Assembly: GCA_023386795.1 (NCBI GenBank)
Contig: JAEWJB010000105.1
Location: 1-53,712, forward strand
Direction: 5' to 3'
Source of the DNA: Pseudomonadota bacterium
Lineage (GTDB): Bacteria > Pseudomonadota > Gammaproteobacteria > Xanthomonadales > Xanthomonadaceae
DNA: 53,712 nt
A model generated the notes under the pieces. The model had not been told where the DNA came from. It saw only the letters and a list, made by a program, of their open reading frames with translations, and ran no database searches. The translations under genes and the position numbers were made by a program. Positions 34,064-43,519 of the stretch are shown here, piece by piece; the first letter of the stretch is position 1; every line of letters starts with the position of its first letter.

Positions 34064-37000
34064 CGCAGTTGTCGCCAGGATTGCCGGCCGCACACGCGGG
34101 CGGTGGTCAGGGTGTTGGCAGCCTCAGGGCCGCCCAGAATCGCCTCTGTGCAGCGGGCCTCGCTGCCGCCGTCCTCATCGGGTAGCGTGCAATCGTCGTC
34201 GCCTGGGTTGCAGAAGACCTCATCCGACTTGGAGTTATGCGTCAGGGCCACGTCCTGGTAGGGCGCATCGCCCTTGGTGCTCACACTCACGGTGTCCTCG
34301 CCGCCCACCGTCTCGCCGGAGGGCTCCAAAGTCACGGCTCCCATGTTAGGCGTGCCAGTCAACGACGCCAGCTTGATAGTCGTGTTCAGGCCGCCCGGAT
34401 CGCAATCAGCGGTGACACCCGGCGTATAGGTCGGGAACAGGATATTGCCCTCGGAAATCCGCGGCTGCGCGATCATGCGCTCGCCCTGCGCGTCGGTGCC
34501 AACGATCAAGTCCATGTACCAGCCACGGTGGGTGTAATAGTTCACCGAGTTGCGACTGCCCGTACGGGTGATCGGTTCGTCAGCGGGCGCGTCGTCATTG
34601 GGAACAGCGCTTAAGGTCTGCTGCACCAAATCCGCACGCGAGTTATCCACTGTGGTGCCGTTGTCCCACACTGCGTACAAACTGTTCACGTTTTTGGTGC
34701 CGTTGTCACCCACGGCAAAGTAGCGGCCGGTGCCGAAGAACACCATGTAGCCGGTGCCCGGGCCGACGGCGATTTCAATGCCGCCGGTGATCGGCTGGCG
34801 ATTGCCACTCGGGTCACGTGCGATGAACAGCGGCTTGGCGTTACCCAGGCCGTCCTGGTAGGACGTGCCCCAGTTCGCCTCGTTGTCCTCGCTGAGGTCG
34901 AACTTCCACATGTTTCCATGCAGGTCTCCGCCGTAGACGGTATCCACCAGGCCATCGTAGTTGGTATCCACCGCCGCGATGCTGCCCATGCCGTTGTAGC
35001 CCAGCTCGGAGAGGCCCGCGGCGGTCTCGCTGCCGACGATGCCATCGTCCACCATGATCTTCTTGATCACGGTACCGGTGGCGATATCGACCACGAACAG
35101 GCCCGCACGGCCGTTGGTGCTGTTGTAGCCATTGCCGAACAGCGCAACCCAGCGGCCGTTCTGCAACGGCACCACCACCGGCTTGCCCATCACGTAGCCC
35201 AGGTCAGGCTGCGTGGTGGAGGTCACCTCCCACATCACGTTGCTTTCGTCGAATTCGGACGGGTTGCTGATGTCCAGCCCGTATACCGAGCGGCCACCGG
35301 CGCCCAGGCCGCCGACCAGCACGGTCTTCCAGTTGCCATCGACCAACGCGTCGCCCAGCGTGAGCTTGCCGTCCACGTAGTAGCGGTGCTGGTAGGCGCG
35401 GTTGGCCAGGTAGGCCATGTTGCCCAGCACGCCGTTCGGGACATAGGCGAACTGTTCGTCGCCCTGGTCATTGAACGCATGCAGCATGCCGTCGTTGGCA
35501 CCGACGTACACGTACTCCCGCGCGCCGTTGCCGGACTTGGCCTTGACGTAGGCGGTGTACGCCGTACGCGTGTCCTGAGACAGGCCGCTGGCACCCGCCC
35601 AGCCATAGTTGGCACGCTTGGTGGCCACCACTGGCGAGGAGTTGATGATGTCGCCCATGATGCTGCTGCGGGTGCGGAATGGCGTGGAGTTCAGCACCGT
35701 GCCTTCCATCGAGCGATCGCCACGCAGGTACGCCACCAGCTGGTTCGGGGTGACCGAGCCGAAGTTGGCGGAGATCTCGCCCTCTGTGTAGCCCAGGCGG
35801 TTGAACATCTCGGCGTTGCTGGTGTTGTCCGGATCCTCGGCCAGCTCCGTGGCGCGGAACTCACGCACGTTGTCGTCGCGGTTGTCCGAGTTGACGTCGG
35901 CGATGGCCGTATAGACCTTCCGATCATTCACCGCCGTGGACGTGGCAGGCAGGCGCCCGGCCACCGACCACAGTTTGGTGCCGAAGCCGCCACTCGAAGA
36001 CACCGAGTAGGCCGTGACATCACCCACCCAGTCCTTGCCGTCATTGAGGCTGGCGTAAGACGGCACCACCAGGAACGAGCTGGCGTTGACGCGCGCGCCT
36101 ACCACGGCGGTCGAACCACTGAAGCCGGACGAGGTACCGATCGCATCGAACGCCTTGGTCAGCTGCTCGCGCAGGTACAGCGGATTGGTGACCAGGAAGT
36201 AGTTGGTCGGGTCACCGTTGGTGTCCACGGTCACGCCCTGGTCGTTGCCGTACTTGGCGGCATACCACAGCGGATCCTTCAGCAGCGTAGCGCCAGCGGT
36301 GGTGCCCACGCTGAAGTTACGCACGGCGGTCGGCGGCAGGCCGGTGCAGTCGCTCGGCATCGAGGTCGTGTTGCAGTAGCCCGGCGACCGGCCCGGCGGG
36401 GTGTTCAACTTGTAGGCCTGCTGGCCGGCGCAGCTGCTGCGGTTGCCATCGTTGGTGCGGCCGTCGGCCAGGTCACAGACCTCCAGGTACACGCCATCGT
36501 CGGTCGTGCCGGAGATGATGTAGCCCATGTGCTGGTCAATGCCGCCCGCGGCGTACTCGGACTTCAGCGTCACCTTCAGCTCGTTGGTCGCCGTCACCTC
36601 CAGCGTGTAGAGCACGATGGCGTCCATGTCATGGTCGGCGCCCTGCTCCACGTCCTCGTAGTTGATGCGGAACTCGGCGTACGGGCGGCCGCCGTTGACG
36701 CTGGCGTCCTGGTCGCGCGCACCCGTGTTAGCCACCTTGGCCACGTAGAAGTCCACGATCTGGTCGGTCGGCTGGAAGTTGCCGCTGGCGTCGATCGAGC
36801 TGCCGCGCACCGACTTGGCGAACGGCACCAGAGTCACCCGGCCACTTCCCACGGGGAATTCGAACTTCGGCAGCGGCGAAGCCAGCGCCACCGAGTAGGT
36901 CCGCACGAACTTGTCGCCACCGATCTTGTGGTTGGCGCCGAAGCGCGCCACCGAGGCGGAATAGTACGTGCCTTGCTTGGACGGCTCCTCCGGCGACAGG

Positions 37001-39129
37001 CCGCGGATGGTGGACATGTTGTTGACGTCCTTCGGCGTCGGCGCGTTGTCCACCACGCCATTGGATTCGCCGATGAACACCTTGCGCGTGCCGCCGCCTT
37101 CCGCCGCCCAGATGGCGTCGGCTTCGGTGGACACATTCAGCCCGCTGAGCGAGGTCGGGTCGCCGCTGCCGCTGAACGTGCTCCAGTGCGAGCCGGGCAA
37201 CTTGTAGTCGTAGGACGGATTGATGTCGCTGAGGACCGTCATGGTCGGCTGGGAGCAGGCCGGGTAGCCGCCGCCGCCATTGGCAATGGAAGTGTACGGC
37301 GGCTTCCAGGTCGGCTTGGACAGCGCCAATGTCGCGATGTCTTGCGAACTGTTGTTGATGTCGTATTCCGAACGCGGCTGCGTCGCGCCACCGAAGTAGC
37401 GCAGCGTCTCGTACATCATCTCGGCGACGGGGTTGCCCCACATCCAGCACTCGCCGGCATTCACCGGGCGGGTCGTGATCCAGCCGCAGCCGTACTGGTA
37501 GCCGTTGTAGTTGAAGTCGAGCATGCGGAAGGTGCTGATCGTATGCACGATGCCCTTCACGTTGTTGCCGCTGCCGCAGTTGTCGTTGAGGCAGAACTGG
37601 CCGGTGGTCGGGCTCAGTTCGCGCGAGAAGCTCGACATGTTCGAGTGCAGCACGCCACCGGTGGTGTTCTTCTGGTACGAGCCGGTGAGCAGGCCGAAGA
37701 ACATGCGGTTGCTCTCGCCGTACTCGTGCAGGATGCCAGTCGGCTTGTAGGAGGTGTTGTTCGAGTAGACCTTGCAGTTGTCCTCGCGCAGCGCGGCCTT
37801 GTCGGCACCCGGCGGGCACGCTTCCACGCGCAGCGGATAGTCGTTCAGGCTGACCGCGCCGCCGGAATCGGGTGTCTTCCAATACAGCTGCCAGTAGTCG
37901 TCGCCGGCGTTTTCGCGATGGCGAACCTGCACGGTGTGGCTGCCCTGGGTGAGGTTGACCGTGCCGGAGTGGCTGGTCAGGCCGTTGGCGGAGGTGTCGC
38001 CGCCATGGTCGCCATACCAGCCGACCACGAGACGGCCGTCGATATACACGTCAATCGCGTCGTCGCCGTTGACGGCGAAGCTGTAGTTGCCGGCGGTCGA
38101 GGCATAAATATTGCCGGTGATCAGGGTGACGTAACCATCCTGCGTACACTTGTTGCTGCCGGGCACGAAGGGATTGTTGTTCGGACCGGTGGTGTAGATC
38201 TGGGTGAGGTTGGTGCCCGTGCCGCAGAGGTTGTTGTCGCGGTTGCCGTTGAAGAACGTGGTCATGTCCGCGTCGTTGCCGGGCGTGTTGCCCGAGCGCT
38301 TCCACGTCGTGATCCGCAGGTTGGACAGGTTGGCGGCCGGCACCACCTGCCAGCCGTCCGCCGTGCCGGAGCCGGTCACGCAATTCACGCGACTGTTGTT
38401 GGCGGTGAAGCAGTCGTTGCCGGCCACCGGGCGCTCGATCGACACCCAGTTCCATATCTTGAAGGTGGTGTTGCGCAGCACCCGCATCTGCGGGATGCCG
38501 TTGTCGCTGAGCGTGGTCACCGCGAACAGGTGGTAGCGGCCGGTGCCCGGCGCGCTGAGCGGGGTGTACTTGGTGATGTCGTAACCATCCACCGCCTGCG
38601 AGGTGTACTGCTTGCCCCAACTGTGGGCGTCCTGCGGGGTAAACGAGGCGCGCAGGATAGTCTGGGTGGAGGTGTCGACCTCACGGTAGCCACCGAACAG
38701 CACCTTGCGCAGGGCGTCCATGCGCGAGGTGGTCACGTAGTTGAGGAAGTCGCCGCTCCAGGTGGCGCCATCGCACTGCTTGCCATTGGTACCGCCCGCC
38801 GCCGACTGCGGCACGAACTTGCTGCCGTCGCTGGTGTAGCAGACCTTGGAGTTGTAGTAACCGTAGTAGCTCTTGATCTGGTCCGGCTTGTAGCCGACAT
38901 CCAGCGCACCATCGTTATCCAGGTCCGAAGCGTCGTTGTACGCTTCGTAATACAACTTGTGGTCGCGCCCCATGACCAGCATGTTCAACGGCGGCAACGC
39001 CACGCGGGTGAACAGCGGCGCATCGGCGATATTCAGCGGGCCCGGCGCGGTGACGCCCTTGTAGACCAGCGAACCCAGCGCGGCAATCGCGACCAGCGGC
39101 AAGCCGTACTTGAAGAGATTCTGTTTCAT
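34060..39129 (-). CDS. pilY1: Type IV pilus tip/adhesin protein PilY1 with PA14-like insertion
   Basis: 1689 residues, larger than the roughly 1200 of many PilY1 proteins. It begins MKQNLFKYGLPLVAIAALGS, an N-terminal hydrophobic export segment. Residues about 335-420 look like a PA14 domain (NYSFAVNGDDAIDVYIDGRL, VVGWYGDHGG, SHTVQVRHRENAGDDYW), often a carbohydrate-binding fold. The C-terminal third is the PilY1 beta-propeller with the calcium loop D1388-T-N-Y-D1392-G-L-V-D1396 followed by VYGGDLHGNMWKFD. It primes pilus assembly together with the minor pilins and can mediate adhesion. It is 3 bases downstream of pilX and overlaps pilE by ATGA. The extra size comes mostly from the N-terminal half. 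Confidence 0.95.
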   Translation of the reverse strand: MKQNLFKYGLPLVAIAALGSLVYKGVTAPGPLNIADAPLFTRVALPPLNMLVMGRDHKLYYEAYNDASDLDNDGALDVGYKPDQIKSYYGYYNSKVCYTSDGSKFVPQSAAGGTNGKQCDGATWSGDFLNYVTTSRMDALRKVLFGGYREVDTSTQTILRASFTPQDAHSWGKQYTSQAVDGYDITKYTPLSAPGTGRYHLFAVTTLSDNGIPQMRVLRNTTFKIWNWVSIERPVAGNDCFTANNSRVNCVTGSGTADGWQVVPAANLSNLRITTWKRSGNTPGNDADMTTFFNGNRDNNLCGTGTNLTQIYTTGPNNNPFVPGSNKCTQDGYVTLITGNIYASTAGNYSFAVNGDDAIDVYIDGRLVVGWYGDHGGDTSANGLTSHSGTVNLTQGSHTVQVRHRENAGDDYWQLYWKTPDSGGAVSLNDYPLRVEACPPGADKAALREDNCKVYSNNTSYKPTGILHEYGESNRMFFGLLTGSYQKNTTGGVLHSNMSSFSRELSPTTGQFCLNDNCGSGNNVKGIVHTISTFRMLDFNYNGYQYGCGWITTRPVNAGECWMWGNPVAEMMYETLRYFGGATQPRSEYDINNSSQDIATLALSKPTWKPPYTSIANGGGGYPACSQPTMTVLSDINPSYDYKLPGSHWSTFSGSGDPTSLSGLNVSTEADAIWAAEGGGTRKVFIGESNGVVDNAPTPKDVNNMSTIRGLSPEEPSKQGTYYSASVARFGANHKIGGDKFVRTYSVALASPLPKFEFPVGSGRVTLVPFAKSVRGSSIDASGNFQPTDQIVDFYVAKVANTGARDQDASVNGGRPYAEFRINYEDVEQGADHDMDAIVLYTLEVTATNELKVTLKSEYAAGGIDQHMGYIISGTTDDGVYLEVCDLADGRTNDGNRSSCAGQQAYKLNTPPGRSPGYCNTTSMPSDCTGLPPTAVRNFSVGTTAGATLLKDPLWYAAKYGNDQGVTVDTNGDPTNYFLVTNPLYLREQLTKAFDAIGTSSGFSGSTAVVGARVNASSFLVVPSYASLNDGKDWVGDVTAYSVSSSGGFGTKLWSVAGRLPATSTAVNDRKVYTAIADVNSDNRDDNVREFRATELAEDPDNTSNAEMFNRLGYTEGEISANFGSVTPNQLVAYLRGDRSMEGTVLNSTPFRTRSSIMGDIINSSPVVATKRANYGWAGASGLSQDTRTAYTAYVKAKSGNGAREYVYVGANDGMLHAFNDQGDEQFAYVPNGVLGNMAYLANRAYQHRYYVDGKLTLGDALVDGNWKTVLVGGLGAGGRSVYGLDISNPSEFDESNVMWEVTSTTQPDLGYVMGKPVVVPLQNGRWVALFGNGYNSTNGRAGLFVVDIATGTVIKKIMVDDGIVGSETAAGLSELGYNGMGSIAAVDTNYDGLVDTVYGGDLHGNMWKFDLSEDNEANWGTSYQDGLGNAKPLFIARDPSGNRQPITGGIEIAVGPGTGYMVFFGTGRYFAVGDNGTKNVNSLYAVWDNGTTVDNSRADLVQQTLSAVPNDDAPADEPITRTGSRNSVNYYTHRGWYMDLIVGTDAQGERMIAQPRISEGNILFPTYTPGVTADCDPGGLNTTIKLASLTGTPNMGAVTLEPSGETVGGEDTVSVSTKGDAPYQDVALTHNSKSDEVFCNPGDDDCTLPDEDGGSEARCTEAILGGPEAANTLTTARVCGRQSWRQLR

Positions 39130-39132
39130 CGA

Positions 39133-39624
39133 TCAGGGCCTGATGAAGATGGTGTCGACTGCGGCCAGCGAGGAGGACGCAGCGGCGTCCTCCTCGGGGA
39201 GATTCCGGCTGAACACGGTGGTGCGGAACATGTTGCAGGGCTGCTCGGAGATATCCACGCCGGCGCCCGCGCTGCATTGCCGGTTGCAGATGCTCACGTT
39301 GCGTGTACGCACGAGTTTGGCGACATCAGCTCCTACTTCGTTCGCCCACTCCACCGGCTCGAATGGCACGTTGCATTCTTCGTAGTCGTATTCGCCGCCG
39401 CCGGTGATCTCGGCCTCGCGCGCACGCACCTGGAGTTCGGCCTGCTGGAACGCCTGGTTGGCGGCCAGATAGTTGGCCGACATGCGTTCCTGCATGCTGG
39501 CGACCTGCATGCCGACCACGCCGATCAGCGCCAGCAGGATCAGCATGATCAGGGCCACGTACAGCACGGCGCCTTGCTGGTGGCTGGCGCCGAGGCGCAT
39601 CGACTGGAATTTGCGCTTGTTCAT
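39133..39624 (-). CDS. pilX: Minor pilin assembly protein PilX
   Basis: 163 residues. The N terminus has the PilX-type pattern HQQGAVLYVALIMLILLALI, a pilin-like helix with Gly-Ala before the hydrophobic segment, followed by QVASMQERMSANYLAANQAF, typical of PilX. It belongs to the minor pilin complex that initiates type IV pili. It lies 3 bases before pilY1 and 3 bases after pilW. Confidence 0.9.
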   Translation of the reverse strand: MNKRKFQSMRLGASHQQGAVLYVALIMLILLALIGVVGMQVASMQERMSANYLAANQAFQQAELQVRAREAEITGGGEYDYEECNVPFEPVEWANEVGADVAKLVRTRNVSICNRQCSAGAGVDISEQPCNMFRTTVFSRNLPEEDAAASSSLAAVDTIFIRP

Positions 39625-39627
39625 GCG

Positions 39628-40893
39628 TCAGTTCCCGAACAGGCGGTTGCGCAGCGCAACCGTGGTTTCGTATACGGATCGGTAGTGGCCGTCGGCCGGT
39701 GGATTGATCGACACCGCCAGCACGCTCATGTTGCCGTCTTCGGCCTGCTCGGAAGCAGCGCGCTCGCTGCCACCGCGCACCACCAGCCCGATCTGCACCG
39801 AGCCGATGCGGCGCCAGCGGGCGGCGTTGTTCGCACCCCCGATGTCGGCCGCCGAGTAGCTTTCGTTGATGTAGCCGCTGGGCATGGAGGTCAGCGCGGC
39901 CGAATCCTGGCCGTACAGCAGCTGCAGCGATTCGACGCCTTCGACCATTTCTTCCTCGACGGCGCGGAGCGTGCCATCCGGATCGGCTTCCCAGTGGGCG
40001 CGATACAGCGAAGGCACGTTGTCGGCATTGAGCGCGACGTAGTAAGCCACCGACTCGGCACGGAACAGGGAAGCCTGGCCCGCGCTGTAGGCGGGGGCAC
40101 CATCGTAGGTGCCAACGAACGCCAGGGAACTGAGGTTCAAGCCACTCTGTTCCACGTTCATGCCGGTATTGCCTGGCGCGGCAGTGGCCTGGAACACGGT
40201 CGCGCCGCCGCAATCGGCGACGGCATACAGGCCATGGCCGCCAGTGGCCACGCGCGTGCTCCCCGCGACGCTTTCGTCTGGATACGTGACTGCCGGCGAC
40301 GCGCCGGGCGTAAAGCCCTGGATCTTCGTCTCTTCCGGCGAGAAGTAACGCAGCACGACCACATCGCTGCCGCGAATGGGCGTATGCGCCAGGTTGGCGA
40401 GCGTGGCCGGCAGCGCGGGCGACCAATCGGCGGCGGCGCCCTCCGCCGGCGTCGTGCTCAGGGTCACCGTGTCGCCCGGCTCGGTGCCGGCCGCATCAAA
40501 GCCCTGGATCGCGACATCGAAGCGCAGCGGAAAGGGGATGTTGGCGACCGTATTGTTGTTGCGATCGGCCTCATTGAGGAACAGCGACCGGACGTTGCCG
40601 CCGATCGGGAACCCGGCGGCATTGGCCGTCAGCAGCTGCTGGTCGTTGACGCAGCCGGTGTGCCCGGCCATGCGCAGGTCGCGCGACAGGAAGTCGATCG
40701 CGAAGCGGCCGTTCTCCTGGTTGCGTGCAATGCCCTGTGAGAGCTGGTAGGCCTGGCGCGAGGCTGCGAACACCTGGATCAGGCCGAGGATGAGTACCAG
40801 ACCGATCACCATGGCGATCATCAACTCGATCAGCGACAGGCCGGCCTGGCGACGCAAGCCGCCTGCCATCGCGCGGGGTACGGTGAAACTCAT
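39628..40893 (-). CDS. pilW: Minor pilin PilW
   Basis: 421 residues. The leader MSFTVPRAMAGGLRRQAG precedes LSLIELMIAMVIGLVLILGL, then SRQAYQLSQGIARNQENGRF and DFLSRDLRMAGHTGC, which are PilW landmarks. The ATG at 40893 overlaps the pilV stop (ATGA). The C-terminal half is a beta-rich region of normal PilW length. Role: part of the priming complex of the type IV pilus in the inner membrane. Confidence 0.92.
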   Translation of the reverse strand: MSFTVPRAMAGGLRRQAGLSLIELMIAMVIGLVLILGLIQVFAASRQAYQLSQGIARNQENGRFAIDFLSRDLRMAGHTGCVNDQQLLTANAAGFPIGGNVRSLFLNEADRNNNTVANIPFPLRFDVAIQGFDAAGTEPGDTVTLSTTPAEGAAADWSPALPATLANLAHTPIRGSDVVVLRYFSPEETKIQGFTPGASPAVTYPDESVAGSTRVATGGHGLYAVADCGGATVFQATAAPGNTGMNVEQSGLNLSSLAFVGTYDGAPAYSAGQASLFRAESVAYYVALNADNVPSLYRAHWEADPDGTLRAVEEEMVEGVESLQLLYGQDSAALTSMPSGYINESYSAADIGGANNAARWRRIGSVQIGLVVRGGSERAASEQAEDGNMSVLAVSINPPADGHYRSVYETTVALRNRLFGN

Positions 40894-41363
40894 ATCCGGC
40901 TCCTCACGCTGAACGCGGTCACGGCCTTGTTGACGTCGGTTTCCCAACTGGAATCGCCCCAGCGCACGGTCACGTCCACCGTGCCATCGGCCTGCAACTG
41001 CACCTGTGCCTGGCCATCCGGCAGTGCGGTGGCCACCTCGCATTTCCAGCGCTCGATGCTCGCGGTCGGGCCCATGTCCTTATCGCGTTCGCACGGGCCA
41101 CTGACGCCGTCGAAGCTGTCGTAGCTGATGCCATTGAAGTAAGAGCCACGGCTGCGCTGGCTGCGCATGATGTCGATGATCTCGTAGGCCAGGTTGGTGG
41201 CCACGGTGCGCTGTTGTGCGCTCTTGGTGAAACGCACGTTCATGGTCTGCAACAGCGCGAAGGCCAGCAGGCCCACCCCCATCACCAGCACGGCGATCAT
41301 CACTTCGATCAGGGTGAAACCCGCCGCGCCGGCGCGGGGGCGGAAACTCAGGCGGCGGCTCAT
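40890..41363 (-). CDS. pilV: Minor pilin PilV
   Basis: 157 residues. Leader MSRRLSFRPRAGAAG, then FTLIEVMIAVLVMGVGLLAF and ALLQTMNVRFTKSAQQRTVA, the PilV pattern (Glu5, short hydrophobic helix, then a polar helix with Ala-Tyr-Glu-Ile). Overlaps fimT upstream and pilW downstream by four bases each, so the operon is tightly coupled. Confidence 0.92.
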   Translation of the reverse strand: MSRRLSFRPRAGAAGFTLIEVMIAVLVMGVGLLAFALLQTMNVRFTKSAQQRTVATNLAYEIIDIMRSQRSRGSYFNGISYDSFDGVSGPCERDKDMGPTASIERWKCEVATALPDGQAQVQLQADGTVDVTVRWGDSSWETDVNKAVTAFSVRSRI

Positions 41364-41875
41364 TGGCAGGCTCCCTTTACAACGCGCGTGGTGCCCGTAG
41401 GCCCTACGCTGACGGTACGCTGCAGCTCCTGGTCGCCACATTGGGTCGGGCGCAGCACGATGGTCTGGTCGCCACTGGAAACGCGCATGCCGCGCGAGTT
41501 GAAGGCGATCACGTTGTCACCCTCGGCTTCGGCCTGCATCTTGGCGTTGAGCTGGGTGAAGTTGATGACGGTGTCGCCGTCGTCGAATTCGCCATTGCCG
41601 TTGTTGTCGGCAAAGGCGATCCAGCCGTTGCTCCATTCGCCGTTGCAGCCGTTGCCGTCGGCGCTGGCGCACACGCCGCCACCGCGGGTATTGCGCACCG
41701 CCTCGCTACGGGCCATGGACAGGGCGGTCAGCAAGGCGTTGTTGCTGGTGGCCACGCGATTGGAACGAAAGCTGGCCTCGAAGCTGGGAAACGCGATCGC
41801 GACCAGGATCGCCAGCACGGCGATGGTCACCATCAGTTCCACCAGTGTGAAGCCACGACTGCTACGGCACGGCAT
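41360..41875 (-). CDS. fimT: Minor pseudopilin FimT/GspH, first gene of the minor pilin operon
   Basis: 171 residues from MPCRSSRG followed by FTLVELMVTIAVLAILVAIA. The typical GspH segments follow: NNALLTALSMARSEAVRNTR, CNGEWSNGWIAFADNNGNGE and a C-terminal CGDQ...GACQ region. The start at 41875 gives an 8-residue leader. An in-frame upstream codon at 41932 would add 19 unlikely residues. First gene of the pilin operon. Confidence 0.9.
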   Translation of the reverse strand: MPCRSSRGFTLVELMVTIAVLAILVAIAFPSFEASFRSNRVATSNNALLTALSMARSEAVRNTRGGGVCASADGNGCNGEWSNGWIAFADNNGNGEFDDGDTVINFTQLNAKMQAEAEGDNVIAFNSRGMRVSSGDQTIVLRPTQCGDQELQRTVSVGPTGTTRVVKGACQ

Positions 41876-42024
41876 ACATACGCTCCCCAGCGTGTAGGTG
41901 CCCAGCGTGCCCGCCGGGACCGCCGGGGGCAAGCACGGGCGGGACGAACGGTAGGTTCGGGCGGACGGGCGTCAAGCCTTTGACGCCCACCCTCCCCGGC
42001 CGGCCCGGCGGGCCGGCTTGCCGG

Positions 42025-43413
42025 TCAGGTCACGACCCGGTAGCAGGGCTTGTAATCCCCGGCGATCTTCATGCGGCGCTGCTCGACGAACGCCCGCAGC
42101 AACGCGTCCAGCGCCTGCATCATTTCCGCATCGCCATGGATCTCGAACGGCCCGTTGGCCTCGATGCGCTGCATGCTTTCTTCCTTGACGTTGCCGGCCA
42201 CGATGCCGGAGAACGCACGCCGCAGGTCGGCGGCCAGCGCCGGCGCCGGACGCCCCTGGTGCAGGTCCAGGCTGGCCATCGCCTCGTGCGTGGGCACGAA
42301 CGGACGCTGGTACTCCTCCGGGATGGTGACCGACCAATTGAAGTAGAACGAGTCGCGCTGCGCGATGCGGTACTCGCGCACCTGCTTGATGCCGCGGGTC
42401 ATTCGACGCGCCACCTCGACGGGGTCGCCGACGATGATCTCGTAGCGCGAAGCCGCCGCGTCACCGAGGGTGAGCCGGATGAAGCGGTCGATCTGCTCGA
42501 AGTAAGGCGCGGCGATGGTCGGGCCGGTGAGGATCAGCGGCAGCGGCAGGTGGGCGTTTTCCTCGCGCAGCAGGATGCCCAACAGGTAGAGGATTTCCTC
42601 GGCCGTGCCGACGCCGCCGGGGAACACGATGATGCCGTGGCCGATGCGGACGAACGCCTCCAGGCGCTTCTCGATGTCCGGCATGATGACCAGGTGGTTG
42701 ACGATCGGGTTGGGCGATTCGGCGGCGATGATGCCCGGCTCGGTCACGCCGATATAGCGCGTGTTGGTGCGGCGCTGCTTGGCGTGGGCGATGGTGGCGC
42801 CCTTCATCGGTCCCTTCATCGCGCCCGGGCCGCAGCCGGTGCAGATGTCCAGCCCGCGCAGGCCCAGCTCGTAGCCGACCTGCTTGGTGTAGAGGTATTC
42901 GTCGCGCGAGATCGAGTGGCCGCCCCAGCACACCACCAGATTCGGGTCGGAGGGCTGCAGGATGCGCGCGTTGCGCAGCAGGCCGAACACCGCGTTGGTG
43001 ATGCCCTCGCCCGATTCCAGGTCGGCCGCGTACTGCGGGCCCAGTTCGATGGCCATGTAGGCCAGGTCGCGCACCACCGCGAACAGCAGTTCGGCCACAC
43101 CGCGGATGATCTCGCCATCCACGAACGCCATCGCCGGCGCCTTGCTCAGGTCGATGCGCACACCCCGGTCCTGCTGGGTGACCTGGATGTCGAAATCCGG
43201 ATAGAGATCGCGCGCGGCGCGCGGGTCGTCCGAGGCGCTGCCGCTGGTCAGCACTGCCAGGGCGCAGCGGCGCAGCAGTTCATGCATGCCGCCGGCGGAA
43301 GCATCGCGCAGGCGCGCCACTTCGGCGCGGGAGAGCACGTCTAGCCCGCCGCGCGGGTAGATCCGCGCATCCACTACCGGCAGCGCCGTCGCCACCTTGT
43401 TGCCTTGTTCCAT
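42025..43413 (-). CDS. ppnN: Nucleotide 5'-monophosphate nucleosidase PpnN (LOG family)
   Basis: 462 residues, the full PpnN length. It cleaves nucleoside monophosphates to base and ribose 5-phosphate and in other gammaproteobacteria responds to (p)ppGpp. Visible: an N-terminal regulatory region, the Rossmann-like core VVCWGGHSISRDEYLYTKQV, CTGCGPGAMKGPMKGA, and the LOG signature PGGVGTAEEILYLLG. The C-terminal domain ends KIAGDYKPCYRVVT. It stands alone between the pilin operon and the Oar-like receptor and converges with neither. The short gap 41876-42024 contains only a GC-rich hairpin. Confidence 0.94.
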   Translation of the reverse strand: MEQGNKVATALPVVDARIYPRGGLDVLSRAEVARLRDASAGGMHELLRRCALAVLTSGSASDDPRAARDLYPDFDIQVTQQDRGVRIDLSKAPAMAFVDGEIIRGVAELLFAVVRDLAYMAIELGPQYAADLESGEGITNAVFGLLRNARILQPSDPNLVVCWGGHSISRDEYLYTKQVGYELGLRGLDICTGCGPGAMKGPMKGATIAHAKQRRTNTRYIGVTEPGIIAAESPNPIVNHLVIMPDIEKRLEAFVRIGHGIIVFPGGVGTAEEILYLLGILLREENAHLPLPLILTGPTIAAPYFEQIDRFIRLTLGDAAASRYEIIVGDPVEVARRMTRGIKQVREYRIAQRDSFYFNWSVTIPEEYQRPFVPTHEAMASLDLHQGRPAPALAADLRRAFSGIVAGNVKEESMQRIEANGPFEIHGDAEMMQALDALLRAFVEQRRMKIAGDYKPCYRVVT

Positions 43414-43461
43414 GAGCTACTCCTTCAATGCAGCCGCGGGACTGTAACCCAGTCCCCCCGA

Positions 43462-43494
43462 CAAAAGAAAACGGCCGGGTTGCCCCGGCCGTTT
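43462..43494 (-). terminator. Intrinsic terminator of the Oar-like receptor
   Basis: A perfect 11-bp stem AAACGGCCGGG / CCCGGCCGTTT (43469-43479 and 43484-43494) with a 4-base loop. It is followed on the minus strand by a T-rich run (TTTTCTTTTGT includes stem bases). Confidence 0.9.
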
Positions 43495-43519
43495 CCTGTT
43501 CCGCTTGGGTTCCGAAGGA

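Noticed and set aside
34918..40740. An open frame of about 1940 codons on the plus strand opposite pilY1, pilX and pilW
   Set aside because: It is the complement of well-supported pilin genes. High GC content with G/C third positions leaves antisense frames free of stop codons; the predicted product is His/Arg/Val-rich and has no domain.
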